NCBI RefSeq assembly: GCF_963662255.1
Contig: NC_085053.1
Span: 930,001-994,000, forward strand
Direction of reading: 5' to 3'
Length of the DNA: 64,000 nucleotides
Origin: Cinclus cinclus
Taxonomy: Eukaryota > Chordata > Aves > Passeriformes > Cinclidae
The position numbers and the translations under genes are program-made. The notes under the pieces are model-generated. The model searched no databases. It was not told the DNA's origin and saw only the letters and a program-made list of their open reading frames with translations. Of the stretch, positions 40,401 to 49,400 are shown piece after piece. Position 1 is the stretch's first letter; each line of letters starts with the position of its first letter.

Positions 40401-43400
40401 GTTCGGAGAGAAAGGCTGGGAAGCATGCCTCAGTCCAGTCTACCAGATGTTTTCTCCTCTGGCAATATGTAATCTCTTTGATTTCTGCTCCATCTCACTC
40501 AGTTGGAGGCTCAGCTGCAAACCTGTTCTAGATTGGCACTATTGCTTTTCCTAGTTGGGTCATGCTTGTATCTTCATGTAGGTCAGCTCTATGCCAAGGG
40601 TGGCTGGAGGAAGATCTTTGGTTCAGCAGCCAGATACTCTAAAAAATACTTGGAAAAACCAGACCAAGGGAAGTCAGAAAGAAGTGATGTGTACTTACAG
40701 CAGTCTCAGTGGAGCCTAAACTCTGTGTAGAGAGAGCATGCTTCCTGTGGGAAGGACTGTGCTGCGAAAAGAGTCTGGAGGTTGAAGGTTGTTGTCTCCA
40801 CTGTGTTAATCACACTGTGTCTTAACTGGAATTTTCAGGTGAGCCCTTGTTGCCACCGAAGACCCAGCTGCTTTACCTGCTTGCTGTGGCAGCTTTGATC
40901 ATCCTGCTGATCCTTCTCTTGGGTGTGATGATGGCCAAGCGCAAGCGCAAGCATGGTTCTCTGTGGCTGCCAGAGGGATTCATCCTGCGCAGGGATCCCA
41001 GCAACCACAAACGCAGAGAGCCCGTTGGGGAAGATGCTGTTGGTCTCAAGTAAGTCTGCATTTAGGCCGCTGGCATTCTGTTTATTAGTGGCTTGAGGAT
41101 TTTGAGATACATGATACATGTTTCATCAAAGGCACTTAACTTGCAGGAGAAAGCCTCCTTTTAAGGTAGAACTTCTTAGGCTATTCCTCTACATTTAAAA
41201 ACATCTTGTTTTGGACAGAAGGATTTTAATTAACTGTAATGTATAAAATGCCAGCAAGGAATCTGGTCTCCTGGTTTAGTTTGGTATTCTGACACCGAGC
41301 AGTATAGATCAGCAGCCAGGCACTGTTTGCCTAATTTTCTCCTGGAATAGGTGAGACACTTTTAGGTTGATAGATGACAACAGACTTCTAATATCTCTAG
41401 GTCAATGCATCAAAAATGTGACTCAGAAGTAAGGGAAAGTTTCCAAAGTTTTATCCACTGAATTAAATCACTTTGCAGTTCTAAGTGCATTTAACATCAC
41501 TGTTGGCTGACTGAAATTTGTAGTTTCTTGGTTCCTCTGCTTCCAAGCTACCAAACCTGCAAGCACCCCTTGGTTAGTCTCTGCAGGATGGTGTAAGTAG
41601 CAGCAGTAGCACCTGCTCAGGCTGCAAAGTGATGCGTTCTCCTTGTTTGTCAGAAATTTGTCAGTGCAGATGCCAGAGGGTAACCTGGCTGACCCTGGGA
41701 CCACTGAGCACTGGGCAGGTGATGGTGGACCTCAGCCAAAGAGAGCTAAGGTAAGGAGCTCCAAGACTTAAATACCACCTGAAACTGCTGGTGGGGCAAT
41801 CATCTGCATTAACTTCCCTTGCCCAAAACCCCCCTTGGCGTAGGGATTAGTAATATAATAATATAATATTGGCAATATATTAATGGTGTCTGAGGAGCAA
41901 ATCCTCAGATTAACACTGCCACCACTGGCTGGTGGAGAAAGTCAGTGCCTTCTGTTCCAGTGTCCCCTCCCCACAGCAGCAAAAGGGACAAGAAGTTTAA
42001 TGTCATGCCTTGCAGTTCAGGGCCTGATAATGTATGGTGAAGGTATGAATGGTAAGAATGCCATACAGAAGTAAATGGAGACCACCATTATCTTAAAAGG
42101 AAACAACCCCCCCTTAAACAGCTAGAAAGCAAACCAAAACCCTGAGAAACCTCACCAAAGCTAAGAACACCCCAAGAACTCTGAGTGTCACTTGCTGGGT
42201 ATTTTGAAGCAACTGCTTGTTTGCTGTGCTCAGGCTGAGGACCAGGCCTTGCTGCCAGAAGGGGACGAGCAGATTGACCAGCGCCAGTGGACACAGCAGC
42301 ACCTGGAGGCTGCAGATGTCTGTGGGAGCACCTCACTGGCCCTCACACCCCCTCAGGCCGATCAAGAAGTGGATGTTCTGGATGTCAACGTCAGAGGGCC
42401 AGGTTAGTACTCAGTGTCCATGTGTGGTGCCAGCCAGGCACCCACCTCCCCTGTCTCCAGTGTCTGGTGCTGCCAATGTTACAAATTAAATGGAGTGTGC
42501 AGGAATGCCAGCAGGAATTTTATAGTGCTCAAGGAAAGTACAGTGTACACTCTTTGGGAAAAAAAAAGGCGGAAAGGTTAAACCATGGCACATGGAATAT
42601 CATTGAGCCAGGAGGAAGAGTTCACTTAGCAAGCACCTGTAGAATCTCATTTATAACAGTGTGTGCCTACGTGATATTGTCAGAAACTTTGAATGCGTAA
42701 TTGTGCTGGAAATAACCCCCAGTTTCTCCAGTTGGATCACTGCAGAGATCTATGCTAGACTTTTCTAAGGACCATCTTAGCAGATTTTATACCTGAGGAG
42801 TCTGCAAGGATGGCCTTTTCCTGAATAAATTGGCTTTTTGGCAGACAGTCTACCCTCATTAGCAGTGTGTGAGATGTCTGTCCTGAACAGAGCAGCAATG
42901 CAGCAATATTGTCCATGAATTTTTTTTATTCCCTGATTTATATCTTCAGCTTAGGATGATCAAGTCATTGAATTGATAACAGAACTGTGGACTTGGAAGG
43001 TTTCTTTAACATGCAGGCAGGTTTGTTCTCTCTCAGTCCCTAATGACTCGATGCCCTGAGAGCCCTCTCCTGCTTTTTATGATGGCTGCATAAGCTGGTA
43101 AGGGACTGGTTGGGTCATCTGGCAATTACTGATTTCTGGGTTCTGAGAGGAGACAGCTGACCAAGAACTTCATTGTGGTTGGAAGAGCTGCAAACATGAC
43201 TCCTGCTCATATGCAGAGAGGTGATGCTGTTAATAATCCTGCAATTCCTGTTTTTGCTGCATTTTGTGCAACTATTTCTATGCAATTTAAGGATGGCTGG
43301 ACCCATTCTCTCAGTTCCTTTCTATTGTCTCTTCTGCTCATTGACCCATTAGCTCTCCTAAATGGAAAGGGAAGGAGGGTTTTTTGTGTAACGACTGTGA

Positions 43401-46400
43401 GAACATAAACCGTCAGTTTCTGCCAAATTTAAGTTTTTCTTTATTTCCCCTATTGAAACTTCTAGTTGTGTGGCAGGGTAAGAGCTTTCCAAGTACAGGC
43501 AGTAATGGTCTTAAGACTCCAGACTGCTTATGTTCACCCAAAGCTTTGTCCAGCAATAGCAATGAAGTAATACTGAACTGTGAGTTGTTTTCCTGCCATC
43601 CAGATACAATTGTGAAGCTTCCAGCAAGCTGCTCTAAGCTATTTCTCTCTGTGGAGTCAGAAGCAAGCAGCTGTCAGGGGCAGAAATAATATTAGAAGTC
43701 TGAGAGATGTTGGCATAATGGGATAGTAAGGAAGGGTAGGATTCCTCACAGTTAATGTGGCTGTTTCTCTGCCCTGGCCACCCTTACTTTTGTAGGCAGA
43801 TGGAAAAAATGAGCCCTTCTGAGAGGTAGTTCCCCTCTGTCCCAAGAAGGCTGAAAACTGGATGGTTCACACCCCAGTGATGCTTTGCTGCCCCTAATGA
43901 ATTCCAGAGGGTGTTCAGGCTGACTGACTTGAGTGCAGGTGTCTGGGCTGGAGCCACCTGAAGCTGGGTGAGTTAGATCCTGGCTGCAGGTGCAGGCTGA
44001 ACAGTAGAGATCTCTTCCAGAGAGGGGAGAAACACCTCAGTGTACCAGGGGTTTGTTCCCTCTTTTAACTCACCACCTTCTGCAGTCTCTCAGACTTAGG
44101 GGGATCCAAGAGCTCCAGTGTCCTCCAAAAGCATTGCCTAGAGATTTTTCCTGTGGGTTCCTTATATCCTAGATTTCAGTACTTTGTACCTGGGTCTGGT
44201 GAACTCCTGGCTTTACTGTCTCACTCTGCATGTACTCAGGGGCTATGCTACTGAAAGACAGCAAACAGAAGAATTTTTATAAAATGCTGCCACCACTTTT
44301 GTCTCCCCATGCTATTCTTCTGCTGTGTCCCCCAGAGCAGTGAGGACATTCTTTTCACTGGAGTTATTGTGAGTGTGTAACCAGGGTAATGCAATTATAT
44401 GTATAACTGCTAACACCACCTATAATTAAAATTGATAAACTGTCCCTATTATATGCCCTTCTTTTTTTTTCATTTAGTAAAACTTCAGTGGTTTAGACTG
44501 GAATTTTCCATGCTGGGTGTCTGCCTTCAGCTGGATGCTTTTGGGTTCTTTTCCAGCTCTTTGAGAGAACAAGCTGGAAGGAGGAAAAAAGACATTGTGT
44601 CCACAGCTTTTTTTTTTTCCCCTCTAGTAGTCCATCAAGCACTTAATTGTGACTGTCTAGCTGGATGTGCTTTTGCTAGCCTCACAAAACCAACTGTGTG
44701 TGGCCAGCTTGCAAGGCTCTGAAAAGATCTGTACGTACCTGAGAAACTTTGTGAAGGGTGGCAGCTAATTATTCCAGGGATTTAGCGCTGTGCTATCCCT
44801 GTGGAGAAGCTAGGCCAGGACAACTGCACTGGTTGAGCAAGCCAAACCTATCCTGAGAGAGGCTTTTTCCCAGAGCTGTGGTGCTGGAGGAAAGGAAAGC
44901 TCTTTTCTGTGCTCTGTCTCTCTGCTCTTTGTGTCATGGCACTACGGAGGAGACCACAGCCTGACTGGAATAATGAGGAGTGTTCATTTGGGACAAGGGA
45001 CCACAGCCAGCAGTGGGAGGGAGAAGCACAAAAGGAGGTATAGCTTTGGAGAACAGCAGAGAGGAGCTGGATCTTGGAACTGAACCCGTGCCCATACTTT
45101 GCTGCGGTCTGTCCAGCAAATCCTGGTAAAGGAGCGGCGTGGAAAGAAGGGCGTGTGTCCTGTGGCGGGGAGCCACTAGGAGGAGTGTGCAGGCTGCTGG
45201 AGCCTGGGCAGAGCCTGCTCCACCAGTGCCCTGCATTTCTAGAAAGCTTTGGAACTGTCCTGAAGCAGAAAGCTGGGAAGACTCAGTGATCAGAAGCTGG
45301 GAAATGGGAACAGGGCATTAGAGCCGTGTGTGTTACTTCCAGTAGGAGATACCACCTTGTTTATGTGCACAGAACCCCAGTGTGGCTTTGTGCAGTGCTC
45401 TGTAATTGCAGAGAAGCTGTTGTTTGTCCCCTGCTTGCCCATGTGACAAATCAGGTACTTGCTGAAAAAATGGTCTTGTATTTCTCCAGTGGAGTGATTA
45501 GCAGAGCAAGGTTTCTTTCTGCTGCTGTCTCAGTCCCTCTTGGTTTCCAGGTGCCTCTGAAGGATGTGCAGGAAAGCAGTAAAATCAGCAAGGAAGCATC
45601 AGTGTCTACAGCTGCAGTCTTGGGGTTTTAGGGAATATCACGTAATGTTCGGAGGCTGCTGGAGCTGAAGCACTCGGGATTTTTATGGGTTGCTGAAAAT
45701 ATGTGGAGATGTTTTTAATCTTAATTTTCCTGCATCAAGGATGGTATTAACAAGGGTGAAAATTCAGCAGCATGAGGTGGTCTTCCTGCACTGTCCTCGC
45801 TGATTAGCAGAGAGGGAGATTCATCAGAGGGAGCTAAGTTAAATTAGAAGTTTGGAGGAGCCTTTCTCCTTCCACTGACAATGCAGAGATCCTGGTTGGA
45901 CGAGTGTGACTTTAGCCTTTGTGGGCATCCCATCACTGGAGACTTGAGGAGAGTAAGACCAGTGTCAGTACTCAGACTGTGTGAGAATACTCAGCCTGAG
46001 GCATTTGTCAGCTTTGAGTGCTTGACTGTCACAACTTCAGGATCCTTCTCGTGATAACCTCACTGTAGATACAAAGGCTTTTGTCTGCATTTCACTTCAG
46101 GTTAATATCTGAAGTGGATGTTATTAATGATCAGTGGCAAGGTGTTCAGTAATTTTTCCTTCAACTGTTTCTTTTCCCCAGGGATGTGATTGGAACGTCT
46201 GTATGAACAGTTGCACTTAGTTGTCAGATAACCTGGATTTTTATAGCCCTTTCTTCTCTCGGCTAGCCTTTACTTTTTGTGGAAGTTTTACACTTTAGCA
46301 GCAAAGTTGTTTTTTTTTTTTTTTTTTTTTTTTTGTTTTTTTTTTTTTTTTGCTTTGTGATGATCTCAGTCTTTAGAGGACTATCTCAAGTTCTGTTTGG

Positions 46401-49400
46401 TTTGCAGTAGGTACTCATGCTTGGAAGGAAGACAACTCGCTGAACTGTTGGGCTTTAAGAAGAGGTCTGGGTTAAAGCAGCTGGAGGGATTGTCTGTAGC
46501 TCGGGGGAGAAGGATTGTAGGAAGGTTTCCATGCCTTCGCCAGGTTACTGTATCCCCATCTCCCCCTCTGCAGACGGATGCACTCCACTGATGTTGGCAT
46601 CTCTGCGCGCGGGCGGCTCCGACATCAGCGAGGACGACGAGGATGGGGAAGACTCCTCAGCAAACATCATCACAGACCTGATCTACCAGGGGGCCAACCT
46701 GCAGGCTCAGACAGACCGCACAGGGGAGATGGCTCTGCACCTGGCAGCCCGCTACTCCCGAGCCGATGCTGCCAAGCGGCTCCTGGATGCCGGGGCGGAT
46801 GCCAATGCCCGGGACAATATGGGACGGACCCCTCTGCATGCAGCCGTGGCTGCTGATGCCCAGGGGGTCTTCCAGGTATGGCCATTGGAGAGCTCTGTGT
46901 TTATATGAGTCTGTCCAAGCTGTGCTCTGTTTGCTCACAGCTCTGCTCTTCCGCAGTGTGGTGGCCAGGCAGAGCTGTTTTGCATCCAGTTTCCTCAGGT
47001 GTTCGTAGCTCAAAGAGCTCAATGTGCATAAATCATCTGGCGTGTATTTATTTGGTCTGTTTGCCCCTGTCACCTATTTTCTTGCATTTTGGTGCTCAGG
47101 CTTCTTTGTCACTGTAAAATTTCTTTTGAGATTCTGCCAAATCCTCGGGTTTGGTCTGTAGTGACATTGAAAAAAAAAATTCATCTTCCCCTATTCTCCA
47201 GATCCTGATCCGTAACAGAGTGACTGACTTGGATGCTCGGATGAATGATGGGACAACCCCATTAATTCTGGCTGCACGTCTGGCTGTGGAAGGGATGGTG
47301 GCCGAGCTCATTAATTGCCAGGCTGATGTGAATGCCGTGGATGACCATGGTAATGTGAACACCATGTGCCAGGCTGGGCAAATATTTGCCACAGTGTGGG
47401 CAGGGAGGGCTGGGTTCTGCTCTCCCAGAGTGGGGGCTCTTCGTGAATTCTGTGCTAAATCACACACTGGGCTCTCCTGCAAAGTCCTCCAGTGGTAATG
47501 AGCTGCTGCACAGTGGGTTGGTTCAACAATGCTGGAGGAGAAGCAAAGTAGCAAAATAGCTCCTTGGGTTTTGTTACTGAGGTGGTTGTGCTTCCCTGCA
47601 GGTAAATCTGCTCTTCACTGGGCTGCTGCTGTCAACAATGTGGAAGCAACACTAGTACTGCTGAAAAATGGAGCCAACAGAGACATGCAGGATAACAAGG
47701 TACACTGTGGCAGTATCAGCAAGCCTGTGCTTCCTAACTCAGAACATCTCTTCTCTGTTGATAGTGAGCTAAGTTCAGATTTTCTTAACTGGGTGCTCAG
47801 TGCAGGCCTTCCAAACCCAGACTGTGACTGAAGCTCTCCCCAGGTGCTGGGTGTCTTATACAGGGTTTCTGGTATGGGAGAGCAGGTCTTTTCCTTGTTT
47901 GGCCAAGTGCTGGGCATCAGTGCTGTCCTGCTTTCCTCGAAGGGAAGGAATGCAAGACACAGTCAGTGGAGTGTGAGAGCAGCTGGTGAAGTGCTGCTGT
48001 GGTCAAACAGCTGGATTCTAGTGAGCAGACAAAAAAACAGCTGTTGGCACAGCAGCAGTTGTGTTCTGTGGCATTTCCAGGGATGTCAGTGCAGCGTGGA
48101 GATGGGGGACAAGCACCTCTGTGCGACACTGTCTGCACTGTCCAGATGTTCTGTAGCTGTTAGTTTTTGTTGTGTCTTAGCCCTTGATTTCTCTTCTCTG
48201 CCTGAAGTATCTTTTTTGGATTGTTTATGTATTGCTCAGTGGATTTTAGAGCTACCAACAAGTAAGTTCCTTACTGGGCTGTTCTAGTCTTTTGCACCTT
48301 TCCCTCATAGGGGGCAGCAGGAGAAAGGCACCAGGTGCTTGGAGGTTCCTCCAAGGATCCAGGGCACAGTAAGTGCCCTTCCTGGTGGGAAAGTTGAGCC
48401 TGTGCTCCACTGCTGTGTATGAAGTCATCTGTAATCTGCCTTTTTCAGTGGGCAGCTCTCCGGGTGGGTGACTCCAGGGGACTGTCACTGTGACACTGCA
48501 TTATACAGTGTTTGGCAGGCTGCCACACCGTAAGGGCTGTCAGTCAGTCCCCCCACGCAGAAGCTGCTAAAATATTTACTCTCCGTGTTTCCAGGAGGAG
48601 ACTCCACTCTTCCTCGCTGCTCGGGAAGGCAGCTTCGAAGCCGCAAAAATCTTGCTGGACCATTTTGCCAACCGAGACATCACGGACCACATGGATCGGC
48701 TGCCCCGGGACGTGGCCCAGGACCGGATGCACCACGACATCGTGCAGCTCCTCAATGAGTACAACGTGGCCCACAGCCCTGCTGGCCACCCTGGGGCCAT
48801 GCTGAACTCTGCCCTCTCCCCAGTCATCTGTGGCCCCAACAGGTCCTTCCTCAACCTGAAACACGCTTCGCTAAGCAAGAAGTCACGAAAACCAAACGCC
48901 AAAGGCATGCCCACCAGCCTCACCAAAGATGCCAAGAGGAGGAGGAAGAAGTCCCTCAGTGAGGGCAAGGGGCAGTTTTCAGAGAGCTCAGTGACCTTGT
49001 CACCGGTGGATTCCCTGGAGTCTCCCCACGCTTTTGCATCTGAACCAACCTCTTCTCCTGTGATGCCATCGCCAGGGGTGCTGCACTCGTCACCCAGCTC
49101 ACTGCTGGCTGCTCCGTCGGTGCAGGCTGCGCACACCATGTCCTTCTCCAACCTCCACGAGCTGCAGCCCCTGGGACGCGGCTCCAGCACGGTGTTGCCA
49201 TCCGTCAGCCAGCTGCTGTCACAGCACAGAACCACCCCTCCCAACAGCGGGCTGGGCAGGCTGCGGCCGGGCAACGTTTCCAGCGAGTGGATGAACCGCA
49301 TGGAGGTGAACGAGTCCCAGTACAACGAGATGTTCGGCATGGTGCCCCAGGTGATGCATTCCCATCCCAGCGTTTCTCAGCAGGGCGGTTTGGTTCAAGC

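Noticed and set aside
42403..46573. Extra NOTCH2 exon or nested gene in intron 30
   Set aside because: The flanking exons join in phase, and the short open frames have no domain features.
48576..49340. A 254-codon antisense open frame
   Set aside because: It is the shadow of NOTCH2 exon 34, whose sense frame is clearly coding.
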